From assembly GCF_030697375.1 (NCBI RefSeq), contig NZ_JAUYQD010000002.1:1-64000 (forward strand): a stretch of 64,000 bases of DNA, given 5' to 3'. Of the stretch, positions 52,927 to 60,993 are shown piece after piece. This stretch comes from Rhodoferax sp. Lineage in GTDB: Bacteria; Pseudomonadota; Gammaproteobacteria; Burkholderiales; Burkholderiaceae_C. The notes beneath the pieces were generated by a model. That model had not been told where the DNA came from. It ran no database searches and saw nothing but the letters and a program-made list of their open reading frames with translations. Position numbers and translations under genes: made by a program. Each line of letters begins with the position of its first letter. Within the stretch, counting starts at the first letter, position 1.

Positions 52927-53370
52927 TCAATCCCCATACACCTGCTGCGCACGTTTGACAAACGCATCGACCAGGTTGGCGGCAATCTTGTCAAACACCG
53001 GCCCCACGAGTTTGCCCAGCGTGGCATTGTCAAAACCGTAATTCAGCGACAGTTCCACTTTGCAGGCCCGTTGCGAGCCATCGCCTAGCGGATGAAAGTT
53101 CCATTCTCCGTCCAGCCGCGAAAAAGGCCCCTTCACCAATTGCAAACCCACCCGATGGGGCGGGGTGTGGGTATTGCGGGTCGTGAAGGTCTGGCGGACA
53201 CCGCCAAAGGAAATACCCACCTCTGCGGTCATTCCACCCTTGTCCTGGTCCAGCACTTTGGCATGGTCGCACCAGGGCAAGAACTGCGGATACTGCGCTA
53301 CATCGGTCACTAGCACATACATCTCTGCCGGGCTGTACCAGATCAAAACGGACTTTGTTACGGTTTTCAT
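52927..53370 (-). CDS. ratA: RatA-family START-like protein (coenzyme Q-binding / ribosome association)
   Basis: A 147-residue polyketide-cyclase/START-domain protein (VLIWYSPAEMYVLVTDVAQY; FLPWCDHAKVL; LSLNYGFDNATLGKLVGPVF). Homologues are described as Coq10-like lipid-binding proteins and as RatA, which affects ribosome subunit association. The ATG at 53370 matches the usual N-terminus MKTVTKSV. It diverges from smpB across an 80-base spacer. Confidence 0.9.
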   Translation of the reverse strand: MKTVTKSVLIWYSPAEMYVLVTDVAQYPQFLPWCDHAKVLDQDKGGMTAEVGISFGGVRQTFTTRNTHTPPHRVGLQLVKGPFSRLDGEWNFHPLGDGSQRACKVELSLNYGFDNATLGKLVGPVFDKIAANLVDAFVKRAQQVYGD

Positions 53371-53450
53371 AGAATGGAGGTCTGCGCGGGATTGTAGACA
53401 AGCCCACAAGCACCTCTTTCTTTCCCGTCTGTCACCCCCATTTGAGTCCC

Positions 53451-53924
53451 ATGGCCAAAAAACCTGATACCGCTACCCGCATCGCCGACAACAAGAAGGC
53501 CGCCTACAACTATTTTTTCGAAGAACGCTTTGAGACCGGGCTGGTGCTGGAGGGCTGGGAGGTCAAATCCTTGCGCGAAGGCAAAGTGCAGCTTACCGAC
53601 GGCTACGTCGTGGTGCGCAACGGCGAATTGTTCATCATCGGCCTGCAAATCACCCCCTTGGGCACGGCATCCACCCACATCAGCCCCGACAAGGTGCGCA
53701 CCAAGAAACTCTTGCTGCACAAGGAAGAAATCAAGCGTTTGATTGGCAAGATCGACCAAAAAGGCTACACCCTGGTGCCACTTAACTTGCATTGGAAAGC
53801 GGGAAAGATCAAGTGCGACATTGCCTTGGCCAAGGGCAAGGCCGAACACGACAAGCGCAACACCATCAAGGACCGCGAAGGCAAACGGGAAGTGGCACGG
53901 GCCATGAAGAGCTACAGCCGCTAA
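53451..53924 (+). CDS. smpB: SsrA-binding protein SmpB
   Basis: Partner of tmRNA in trans-translation. It has 157 residues: [20 protein letters not shown], the conserved [13 protein letters not shown], and the basic tail [20 protein letters not shown], which enters the ribosome mRNA channel. The ATG at 53451 is the family start; a TTG nine bases upstream is ignored. The tmRNA gene itself is not in this window. Confidence 0.97.
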   Translation: MAKKPDTATRIADNKKAAYNYFFEERFETGLVLEGWEVKSLREGKVQLTDGYVVVRNGELFIIGLQITPLGTASTHISPDKVRTKKLLLHKEEIKRLIGKIDQKGYTLVPLNLHWKAGKIKCDIALAKGKAEHDKRNTIKDREGKREVARAMKSYSR

Positions 53925-53939
53925 TTATTTTCTGCATGC

Positions 53940-53993
53940 GGGAATAAACCGGGCGCCAGCGGTGTTTATGGGAGTGCAAATGCTTGTTTGCAC
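53940..53993 (+). promoter_or_regulatory. Candidate ECF-type promoter and inverted repeat before the lipoprotein/sigma operon
   Basis: GGGAATAAA (53940-53948) resembles -35 elements of ECF sigma factors and lies about 16 bases before a T-rich -10 region (GTTTATGG). Downstream, GTGCAAA (53974-53980) and TTTGCAC (53987-53993) form a perfect 7-bp inverted repeat before the ribosome site. Autoregulation by the sigma factor encoded downstream is inferred. Confidence 0.4.
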
Positions 53994-54014
53994 CGACCAA
54001 CTCAGGAGTTTCCC

Positions 54015-54398
54015 ATGCCATTGACCCCACGCTCTGCCATCGCCGCCACCCTGGCGCTTGCCCTTTTGGGTGCTTGTGCCGCCCTGGCACCCACCCCCAC
54101 CAAGACCGCTGATGGCGTGCTGGTAGGCACCAACGGCATGACGCTGTACACCTTTGACAAAGATGTAGCGGGCAGCGGTAAGTCGCTGTGCAATGGCCCT
54201 TGCGCCGCCAACTGGCCACCCTTGATGGCGGCCGGGTCGGACAAGGCCTCGGGCGACTACAGCATCATCACGCGGGACGACGGCAAGCCACAGTGGGCGG
54301 TGAAGGGCAAACCCCTGTATTTCTGGGTCAAGGACAGCAAGCCCGGCGACCAGACCGGTGACGGCGTCAACAAAGTCTGGCATACCGCCAAGCCCTGA
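54015..54398 (+). CDS. Secreted-repeat lipoprotein (COG4315 / Lipoprotein_15 family)
   Basis: A 127-residue lipoprotein with lipobox LLGAC (lipidated Cys21), then two repeats of the family (GMTLYTFDKDVAGSGKSLCN, GPCAANWPPL, then PLYFWVKDSKPGDQTGDG and VWHTA). CAGGAG lies seven bases before the ATG at 54015. It is followed 12 bases later by an ECF sigma gene and then its anti-sigma factor, so it is probably a member or target of an envelope stress regulon. Biochemical function unknown. Confidence 0.88.
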   Translation: MPLTPRSAIAATLALALLGACAALAPTPTKTADGVLVGTNGMTLYTFDKDVAGSGKSLCNGPCAANWPPLMAAGSDKASGDYSIITRDDGKPQWAVKGKPLYFWVKDSKPGDQTGDGVNKVWHTAKP

Positions 54399-54410
54399 TT
54401 TGGCGTAGAG

Positions 54411-54962
54411 ATGAATCCTCAGCCCATTGTCAACCACATTCCCGCGCTGCGCCGCTACGCACGCGCGCTGACCGGGGATGCATGGGCTGCCGATGACTTG
54501 GTGCAAGACACCCTGGAGCGGGCCTGCAGCAAATGGCGCTTGTGGTTAGTCGGGTCCGACCTGCGCGCCTGGCTCTTCACTGTCATGCACAACCTGCTCG
54601 TCAACCAAGTTCGCCAATCCGCCCGACAAGCCTCGGGCCGCTCTGTTGACATTGACGAAGTCGCCCACGAACTGCCCGCGCCCGATGCCAACCTGGGGCC
54701 CCTGCTGGATTTACAGCGCTGCCTCTTGCGCTTGCCGCAGGAGCAGCGGGTGGTGCTGCTCTTGGTCACCATGGAGGACATGGGCTACGCCGACGTGGCA
54801 CGCATCACCGGTGTCCCCATCGGCACGGTCATGTCGCGCCTCTCACGCGCCCGCAGCCGGCTTCAGGAATTGATGGATGCCCCAGCCCATGTCCATGCAC
54901 ACACCACCGACTCGGCATCCGCCGACGGTAAAAGTGCGCCCGCCTTACGGCGCTTGAAATAA
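54411..54962 (+). CDS. ECF-type RNA polymerase sigma factor
   Basis: A 183-residue sigma-70 family protein with region 2 (about 8-75, AADDLVQDTLERACSKW; LRAWLFTVMHNLLVNQVR) and region 4 (about 100-155, ARITGVPIGTVMSRLSRARS). It lies between a lipoprotein gene and an anti-sigma gene, the classical ECF arrangement. A likely target is the GGGAATAAA-type promoter in front of this operon. Confidence 0.93.
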   Translation: MNPQPIVNHIPALRRYARALTGDAWAADDLVQDTLERACSKWRLWLVGSDLRAWLFTVMHNLLVNQVRQSARQASGRSVDIDEVAHELPAPDANLGPLLDLQRCLLRLPQEQRVVLLLVTMEDMGYADVARITGVPIGTVMSRLSRARSRLQELMDAPAHVHAHTTDSASADGKSAPALRRLK

Positions 54963-54978
54963 GCTGCAGGATCACACG

Positions 54979-55821
54979 ATGAATCCTTCTCCATCCCCCC
55001 CCTCATCTCGCCCCTTGACCAACGACGAAATCCATGCCCTGGTGGATGGTCAGGCCGCGCCTGCGCAGCGGGCTGCCTTGCAGGCGCGCTTGACACTGGA
55101 TGCCGACGCACAGGCGACGGTGCTGAAATGGCAGCGCCAGCGTGATGCCCTGCGAGGTTTGCTCCAACAGGTAGAGCAGGAACCTGTCCCGGCCAGTCTG
55201 CTGTCGGCGGGACAGACAGCCACAGGTTCCCGACAAACCCTCCAACAGTGGTCACACTGGGGCGGCATGGCCGCCAGCACCCTGCTGGTCTTTGGGGCGG
55301 GTTGGCTGTCCCATGGGCAATGGGAGATGACGCACTTGTCCTCCGGCACGCCCATGTCCAAAGCGGCGCATGGCCGTGAATTCATCCACCAGGCCGCCTT
55401 GGCCCATGCGGTCTATGCACCCGAAGTCCGCCATCCGGTGGAGGTGACGGCCACCCAACAGGAGCATCTGGTCCAATGGCTGTCCAAACGCGTGGGCAAA
55501 CCGCTCAAAGTGCCCCAACTGTCAGACCAGGGATACGATTTGGTCGGTGGGCGCTTATTGCCGGGCAATGAGGGTGCGCGGGCCCAATTCATGTTCCAGA
55601 ATGCGGGCGGTCAACGGGTGACCCTGTATTTGGGAGTGATGGATACCAACTCGCTCAATTCATCCAACGCGGCCCGAGATGAGACGGCGTTCCGCTTTTC
55701 CAGCGATGGACCTGTGCCCAGTTTCTACTGGGTCGACCAGGGATTTGGGTACGCACTCACCGGGCCCATGACGCGGGAAGGCTTGTTGGCATTGGCCGAG
55801 GCCATCTACCGGCAACTCTGA
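54979..55821 (+). CDS. Membrane anti-sigma factor
   Basis: A 280-residue protein. The N-terminal cytoplasmic part (about 12-80, LTNDEIHALVDGQAAPAQRA) resembles the anti-sigma domain of RsiW/ChrR-like factors, but lacks the usual zinc-ligand HxxxCxxC. One transmembrane segment (about 93-110, GGMAASTLLVFGAGW) is followed by a periplasmic domain of about 165 residues. It starts 16 bases after the sigma gene. Expected to hold the sigma factor at the membrane until an envelope signal is sensed. Confidence 0.85.
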   Translation: MNPSPSPPSSRPLTNDEIHALVDGQAAPAQRAALQARLTLDADAQATVLKWQRQRDALRGLLQQVEQEPVPASLLSAGQTATGSRQTLQQWSHWGGMAASTLLVFGAGWLSHGQWEMTHLSSGTPMSKAAHGREFIHQAALAHAVYAPEVRHPVEVTATQQEHLVQWLSKRVGKPLKVPQLSDQGYDLVGGRLLPGNEGARAQFMFQNAGGQRVTLYLGVMDTNSLNSSNAARDETAFRFSSDGPVPSFYWVDQGFGYALTGPMTREGLLALAEAIYRQL

Positions 55822-55831
55822 GGCGACTGAT

Positions 55832-56929
55832 TCAGCCCAAATCCCGCAAGGGATGCGCCCAGGCCGGCCAGGGGGATTCAAAGAAAGGTGCCACCTGTTC
55901 GGGCGTAACGTCTTCAATCCGTGCAGGACTCCACTGCGGACTGTGGTCCTTGTCCACCGCCAGGGCACGGATGCCTTCCACCGTTTCCGAGCTGGCCCCG
56001 CTGCGCCCCAGGTGCTGGGTATTGAAACAGTGGCGAACGATATCGCGCTCCATACGCAGATCCTCGGCCAGAGTCATGCCACGCGCACGGCGCACCTGTT
56101 CCAGCACCACATGCAGCATCAAGGGCGAACGTTTGCGCAAGGTGGCGGCGGTGTGTTGTGCCCATGCACTGTCGTCCGCCTCCAAGGCATGCACGATCTC
56201 CGGCATCGATTGCATCGAAAAAAATGGGTCAATAAGGGCTCTAGCCCCCGTGGAATGTGCGTGAGCAGCTACTGAATAGATAGCAAGCCATTGGCCGATT
56301 GCATCTGGCAGATCCAGATTGGTGTTGGCCAATGCGTCCCAGGCCTCTTCAAGGCGCATTTCGTCCAGACAGGCGTCCGCCAAACCCATCTCCATCGCGG
56401 TGGCGGCGTCCATCACCTCACCCGTCAGCGCCTGCCACTCGCCCGTGCGCCCCGGACAACGGCTCAAAAAGTACCCTCCGCCTACGTCCGGAAACAGGCC
56501 GATATGCGTCTCTGGCATGGCCATCTTGGTTCGTCCCGTCACCAAACGGTGCGAGCCCCCCTGGCTGATCCCCATGCCCCCGCCCATGACCACGCCATCC
56601 ATGAAGGCGATGTAGGGTTTGGAAAAGTTGTGAATCAGGCAGTTAAGTGCATATTCCTCGGTGAAAAAATCCTCCAGCTGGGGATTTCCAGCCAAGGCAG
56701 CCTGGTGGAAGAAGCGGATGTCACCGCCGGCGCAGAAGCTGCCAAACGGCCCGGTCTTGCCCATACCCCGTATCGCCACCGCCTTGACGGCGCTTTCCTG
56801 CTGCCATTGCAGCAGCACGGTGGTCAGGCTGCGCACCATCTCCAGATTCAGGGAATTCAGGGCTTTGGCGCGGTTCAGGGTGATACAGCCCAAGCGCCCG
56901 CGCACTTCCGTCAAAACCAAATCGCTCAT
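55832..56929 (-). CDS. Enoyl-CoA hydratase/isomerase family, 3-hydroxyisobutyryl-CoA hydrolase-like
   Basis: A 365-residue ECH_2-type protein with the oxyanion-hole segments FCAGGDIRFF and GVVMGGGMGISQGG, then MPETHIGLFPDVGGGYFLSR, as in HIBCH of valine degradation. The ATG at 56929 overlaps the EamA stop (ATGA) with GGAGA upstream; an ATG 15 bases earlier is possible. A dispersed repeat at 56230-56287 is read in frame as WLAIYSVAAHAHSTGARALI. Other HIBCH-like activities cannot be excluded. Confidence 0.88.
   Translation of the reverse strand: MSDLVLTEVRGRLGCITLNRAKALNSLNLEMVRSLTTVLLQWQQESAVKAVAIRGMGKTGPFGSFCAGGDIRFFHQAALAGNPQLEDFFTEEYALNCLIHNFSKPYIAFMDGVVMGGGMGISQGGSHRLVTGRTKMAMPETHIGLFPDVGGGYFLSRCPGRTGEWQALTGEVMDAATAMEMGLADACLDEMRLEEAWDALANTNLDLPDAIGQWLAIYSVAAHAHSTGARALIDPFFSMQSMPEIVHALEADDSAWAQHTAATLRKRSPLMLHVVLEQVRRARGMTLAEDLRMERDIVRHCFNTQHLGRSGASSETVEGIRALAVDKDHSPQWSPARIEDVTPEQVAPFFESPWPAWAHPLRDLG
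56230..56287 (-). repeat. Dispersed GCTGCTTGCGCA repeat, copy 5 (inside HIBCH-like gene)
   Basis: On the minus strand it has TTGCTAT, then CAGTAGCTGCTCACGCACAT, then CCACGGGGGCTAGAGCCC. It is in the sense orientation of the host gene, in frame, and encodes AIYSVAAHAHSTGARALI. Confidence 0.8.
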
Positions 56930-57798
56930 AACCGTTGTCTCCACCCAATCACTTCATTCACCACCAATGCACCAATCACCAAGGTGCCGCCGGTTAAAAC
57001 TGCACGGGACGGCTCTTCCCCCGCACCGACCCAGGCCAACAAGATACCGAAGATGACCTCCAGCAACTGCAGCAGCGATATTTCAGGTGCCTTCAAAACA
57101 CGGGCACACCACACCGACAGCACGCAGGGCAAGGCCAATTGTCCTACGCCCAACAGGCCCAGCAATGTCACATCATGGACACTGGCCTGAAAAGGATAGG
57201 CCAACGGAAAGGTCAACACCGTTGAGATCACCGCGCCCACCAGCACAGCGGGGACCAAATCAACGTTTTGGCCCTGGGCGTGGGAATGTTGGGTGGCAGT
57301 CCAGTTGGTGGCACCGGCGATGGGTACACACAGGGCCACCAAGGTGCCCCACAGCGAGCCTTGGGACAGTTGGGCTGCGTACATGTACACAATACCCACG
57401 CCCGCGGCCACAATCGCCACCCAGGTTCGCAGGGGTACACGGTGGCCAATAAAAACCCGTGCGATCAGGGCGGTGAGCAAAGGCCCGATGGACATGGTGA
57501 CCAGCACATTGCCCACCGTGGTGAGGGTGAGGGCCACCATGAAGGCGGTGAACATCACACTCCAGCACAGACCCGACACCCAAAACAGGCCACTGGCGCG
57601 GCGTATCTTGCCAAAGATCTCTCGCCCCTGGAACAGCGGCAAGATCAACAACAGGCTCAACGCCGTGAACAAGGCCCGCCAAAACGTGACCTCAAAACTC
57701 CGGGCAAATTCCAGATGGCGTGTGACCACACCGGCGGTGGACCACATCAGGGCCACCGCCACCATCAGGAACACCGCCCGATTGTGGGTCAACCGCAA
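56926..57798 (-). CDS. EamA/DMT-superfamily membrane exporter
   Basis: A 290-residue protein with about ten hydrophobic helices in two EamA repeats. Family segments include VALMWSTAGVVTRHLE, TFWRALFTAL and the C-terminal APEISLLQLLEVIFGILLAW. Drug/metabolite transporter superfamily; substrate unknown. The start is uncertain: a TTG at 57798, 8 bases after the typA stop, gives the full first helix and no ATG is suitably placed. It overlaps the HIBCH-like gene, indicating coupling. Confidence 0.88.
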   Translation of the reverse strand: MRLTHNRAVFLMVAVALMWSTAGVVTRHLEFARSFEVTFWRALFTALSLLLILPLFQGREIFGKIRRASGLFWVSGLCWSVMFTAFMVALTLTTVGNVLVTMSIGPLLTALIARVFIGHRVPLRTWVAIVAAGVGIVYMYAAQLSQGSLWGTLVALCVPIAGATNWTATQHSHAQGQNVDLVPAVLVGAVISTVLTFPLAYPFQASVHDVTLLGLLGVGQLALPCVLSVWCARVLKAPEISLLQLLEVIFGILLAWVGAGEEPSRAVLTGGTLVIGALVVNEVIGWRQRL

Positions 57799-57806
57799 GG
57801 CGAGGC

Positions 57807-59633
57807 TCAGGAGCGGCCAGCGCGCTTGCGTTCGCTTTCCGTCAGATGGCGCTTGCGCAGACGAATCGACTTGGGTGTGATTTCGACCAACTCGTCGTCC
57901 TCGATGAACTCAACGCCATATTCCAGCGTGCACTCGATCGGAGGCGTGATCTTGGTCGCATCTTCCTTGCCGCTGACGCGGAAGTTGGTCAGCTGCTTGG
58001 TACGTGTAGCGTTGACCACCAGGTCGTTGTCACGGCTGTGGATACCCACAATCATGCCTTCGTACACGGGGTCGTTGGGGCGAACAAACATGCGGCCACG
58101 GTCGTCCAGCTTGCCCAGCGCGTAAGTGAAAATTTCACCGGCATCCATGGAAATCAGCACGCCGTTTTTACGGCCACCGATATCACCCTTGTGCGCCTCG
58201 TAGCTGTCGAAAATGTTCGAGATCAGGCCAGAGCCACGGGTCAAGTTCAGGAATTCATTGGTGAATCCGATCAGACCCCGCGCAGGAATGCGGTACTCCA
58301 GGCGTACACGGCCGCGGCCGTCCGGCTCCATGTTGACCAAGTCGCCCTTGCGCTCGCCCAAAGCTTGCATCACGCCGCCCTGGTGTTGCTCTTCGATGTC
58401 GGCCGTGACCAACTCGATAGGCTCGTGCTTCTCGCCATTCACGTCTTTCATCACGACGCGTGGCTTGGAGACCGCCAGTTCGTAGCCTTCACGGCGCATG
58501 TTTTCCAACAAAATGGTCAGGTGCAGTTCGCCGCGGCCCATGACTTCGAAGATGCCTTCTTCGTCGGTTTCCTTGACGCGCAGCGCCACATTGTGTTGCA
58601 GTTCTTTTTGCAGACGGTCCCAGATCTGGCGGCTGGTCACATATTTGCCTTCACGGCCCGCCAAGGGGCTGGTGTTGACGCAGAAGTTCATGGTCAAGGT
58701 CGGCTCATCGACCTTGAGCATGGGCAGTGGAGCGGGGTTGGCCGGGTCGGTGATCGTGACGCCAATGCCGATATCCGCAATGCCGTTAATCAACACGATT
58801 TCGCCGGGGCCGGCTTCGGTAGCCTGCACGCGCTCCAAGCCCTGGAAGGTCAATACCTGGTTGATACGGCCTTTGATAGGCTTGCCATCCACGCCTTCCA
58901 TCACCACCACGTCCATCATGGGCTTGATCGTGCCCTGGCTGATACGGCCGACACCAATGCGACCCACGAAGGTCGAAAAGTCAAGCGCGGAAATTTGCAG
59001 CTGCAGCGGTGCCGCAGGGTCACCCTTTTGGGCAGGCACGTGTTGGAGCACGGTGTTGAACAAGGCCGACATATCAGGGCCCCACTGCTCACCTGGCGCG
59101 CCCTCTTCCATCGACGACCAACCGTTGATACCCGAGGCGTAGACTACGGGGAAATCCAGTTGCTCATCGGTGGCGCCGAGCTTGTCAAACAAATCAAATG
59201 CGGCATTGACCACGAAATCTGGACGTGCACCAGGCTTGTCCACCTTGTTCACCACCAGAATCGGCTTCAAGCCCAGGGCCAAAGCCTTCTTGGTCACAAA
59301 GCGGGTCTGGGGCATGGGGCCTTCTTGGGCGTCAATCAACAGCACCACACCATCGACCATGCTCAAGGCACGTTCCACTTCGCCGCCGAAGTCCGCGTGT
59401 CCGGGGGTATCCACGATGTTGATGTGGGTACCTTCCCAGGTCACCGCGCAATTTTTGGCCAAAATCGTAATGCCACGCTCTTTTTCGATGGCATTGTTGT
59501 CCATCACGGTGTCAACCACTTTTTCATGGTCGGCAAAGGTACCGGACTGGCGCAGCAATTGGTCGACCATGGTGGTCTTGCCATGATCGACGTGGGCGAT
59601 GATGGCGATGTTGCGGATTTGTTTAATGCTCAT
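57807..59633 (-). CDS. typA: Ribosome-associated GTPase TypA/BipA
   Basis: A 608-residue translational GTPase. G1 is AHVDHGKTTMVDQLL, G3 DTPGHADFGGEVER, G4 NKVDKPGARPD. EF-G-like domains and the TypA-specific C-terminal domain follow (GDIGGRKNGVLISMDAGEIF; FVRPNDPVYEGMIVG). It acts in ribosome assembly and stress or cold adaptation. It is 13 bases downstream of truB, continuing the infB-rbfA-truB group. Confidence 0.97.
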   Translation of the reverse strand: MSIKQIRNIAIIAHVDHGKTTMVDQLLRQSGTFADHEKVVDTVMDNNAIEKERGITILAKNCAVTWEGTHINIVDTPGHADFGGEVERALSMVDGVVLLIDAQEGPMPQTRFVTKKALALGLKPILVVNKVDKPGARPDFVVNAAFDLFDKLGATDEQLDFPVVYASGINGWSSMEEGAPGEQWGPDMSALFNTVLQHVPAQKGDPAAPLQLQISALDFSTFVGRIGVGRISQGTIKPMMDVVVMEGVDGKPIKGRINQVLTFQGLERVQATEAGPGEIVLINGIADIGIGVTITDPANPAPLPMLKVDEPTLTMNFCVNTSPLAGREGKYVTSRQIWDRLQKELQHNVALRVKETDEEGIFEVMGRGELHLTILLENMRREGYELAVSKPRVVMKDVNGEKHEPIELVTADIEEQHQGGVMQALGERKGDLVNMEPDGRGRVRLEYRIPARGLIGFTNEFLNLTRGSGLISNIFDSYEAHKGDIGGRKNGVLISMDAGEIFTYALGKLDDRGRMFVRPNDPVYEGMIVGIHSRDNDLVVNATRTKQLTNFRVSGKEDATKITPPIECTLEYGVEFIEDDELVEITPKSIRLRKRHLTESERKRAGRS

Positions 59634-59646
59634 GGTTCACTTTCTC

Positions 59647-60603
59647 TTAAATCTGCTCAGATTTTTTCAGTATTTGCTCTATCTCCAGCGGGCTCAATAG
59701 CCGCCCTGGTATCAATTCACCCGCTTTCACCTGGGCCGTACCCAGCAAGGCGTGTGGGTTTTCACCGTACACGGCGACTCGCGACTCGTCAGGCCATGCC
59801 CCCCGGCGGCGTACACCGCTCAAGAAGCGCCCTGCACTCTCCCCCTCCAGCGCAACAACCGTGTGGTCGCGCAACAGCGACTCCACCGGCATCAGGCAAG
59901 CCAACCGTTGTTCCTCGGTCATAGCTTCCAGCGCCTCCAGCGTGACGCATTGAGAAACCGAAAAGCCCCCGGTTTCAATCCGCCGCAATGCGGTCAAATG
60001 CGCGCCACACCCCAAGGCCTCACCTATATCTTCCCCAAGGGTTCGAATGTAAGTTCCCTTGCTGCATTTCACTACCATTTTGATAGCTGCTTGCGCACTG
60101 TCCATAGGGGCCAGAGTCGCTTTTAATGCATGAATTGTGACCTCACGGGCCACCCGTTCCACTTCAATCCCGGCACGGGCATATTCGTACAGGGCCTTTC
60201 CATCCTTCTTCAACGCGCTGTGCATGGGGGGCACCTGATGGATGACTCCCGTAAAACGCGACAGGACACCTTGCAAGTCAACGTCAGTGACCTGAACGGG
60301 GCGCTCTTCAATCACCTCACCTTCGGCATCTGCCGTGCTGGTCTTGACACCCAAACACGCCACCGCTTCATACGTTTTGTCGGCATCCAACTGCAATTGG
60401 CTGAACTTCGTGGCCGCCCCAAAACACAGTGGCAACACGCCGGTTGCCAGTGGATCCAAGGTACCGGTGTGCCCCGCTTTTTCAGCGCGCAGCAGCCATT
60501 TTACTTTTTGCAATGCATCGTTGCTGGACCAGCCCAATGGCTTGTCCAGCAACAGCACCCCATGCACGGGGCGCCTTGCAACCCGTGCACGTGGCGCATT
60601 CAT
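59647..60603 (-). CDS. truB: tRNA pseudouridine-55 synthase
   Basis: Makes pseudouridine 55 in the T-loop of tRNAs. It has 318 residues. The catalytic Asp is in GHTGTLDPLATGVLP; CSKGTYIRTLGEDIG and the C-terminal PUA-like region are present. The ATG at 60603 matches the family start and lies five bases after the rbfA stop. A dispersed repeat is read in frame just before the CSKGTYIRT motif as ATLAPMDSAQAAIKM, so the enzyme carries extra residues in a loop near its RNA-binding site. Confidence 0.96.
   Translation of the reverse strand: MNAPRARVARRPVHGVLLLDKPLGWSSNDALQKVKWLLRAEKAGHTGTLDPLATGVLPLCFGAATKFSQLQLDADKTYEAVACLGVKTSTADAEGEVIEERPVQVTDVDLQGVLSRFTGVIHQVPPMHSALKKDGKALYEYARAGIEVERVAREVTIHALKATLAPMDSAQAAIKMVVKCSKGTYIRTLGEDIGEALGCGAHLTALRRIETGGFSVSQCVTLEALEAMTEEQRLACLMPVESLLRDHTVVALEGESAGRFLSGVRRRGAWPDESRVAVYGENPHALLGTAQVKAGELIPGRLLSPLEIEQILKKSEQI
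60076..60127 (+). repeat. Dispersed GCTGCTTGCGCA repeat, copy 6 (inside truB)
   Basis: It reads TTTTGATAGCTGCTTGCGCA, then CTGTCCATAGGGGCCAGAG. Antisense to truB, in frame, giving LAPMDSAQAAIK. It has the same strand relation and reading frame as the two copies inside hrpA. Confidence 0.8.
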
Positions 60604-60607
60604 GGGG

Positions 60608-60976
60608 TCAGTCTTCCTTGGCCCGAGAAGAAACCGCACGCGCAATCAAGGCGTTCATGTCAGCGGCCTTCTCAGTGGTGCGATCAAACAGGAAGTGCAA
60701 GGTAGGCACCGTATGGATATGCAGCCGTTTGAACAAACCCGCACGTAAAAAACCCGCCGCCTGGTTCAGGCCTTCGGTACACGCTACGGGGTCACCCACG
60801 AGCAGACTGAAGAATACCTTGGCGTGGGCATAGTCAGGGGTGACCTCCACCGCCTGGATTGTCACCATCCCCACGCGCGGGTCTTTCAACTCGCGCGCAA
60901 TCAGCTCGGTCAGATCCCGCTGGATCTGATCGGCCACTTTGAAGCTACGGTTAGGGGTACTGGACTTTTTACGCAC
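60608..60976 (-). CDS. rbfA: 30S ribosome-binding factor A
   Basis: A 122-residue KH-type ribosome maturation factor that acts late in 30S assembly and cold adaptation ([56 protein letters not shown]). GTG start at 60976. It sits between infB and truB, the conserved order in proteobacteria. Confidence 0.96.
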   Translation of the reverse strand: MRKKSSTPNRSFKVADQIQRDLTELIARELKDPRVGMVTIQAVEVTPDYAHAKVFFSLLVGDPVACTEGLNQAAGFLRAGLFKRLHIHTVPTLHFLFDRTTEKAADMNALIARAVSSRAKED

Positions 60977-60993
60977 GATTTAAACCACGTCCA

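Noticed and set aside
53925..54506. 193-codon minus-strand frame opposite the lipoprotein gene
   Set aside because: The plus strand has a lipobox, family repeats and an operon; the minus frame has nothing comparable.
57846..59924. 692-codon plus-strand frame opposite typA
   Set aside because: Antisense of the highly conserved TypA gene; no motifs.
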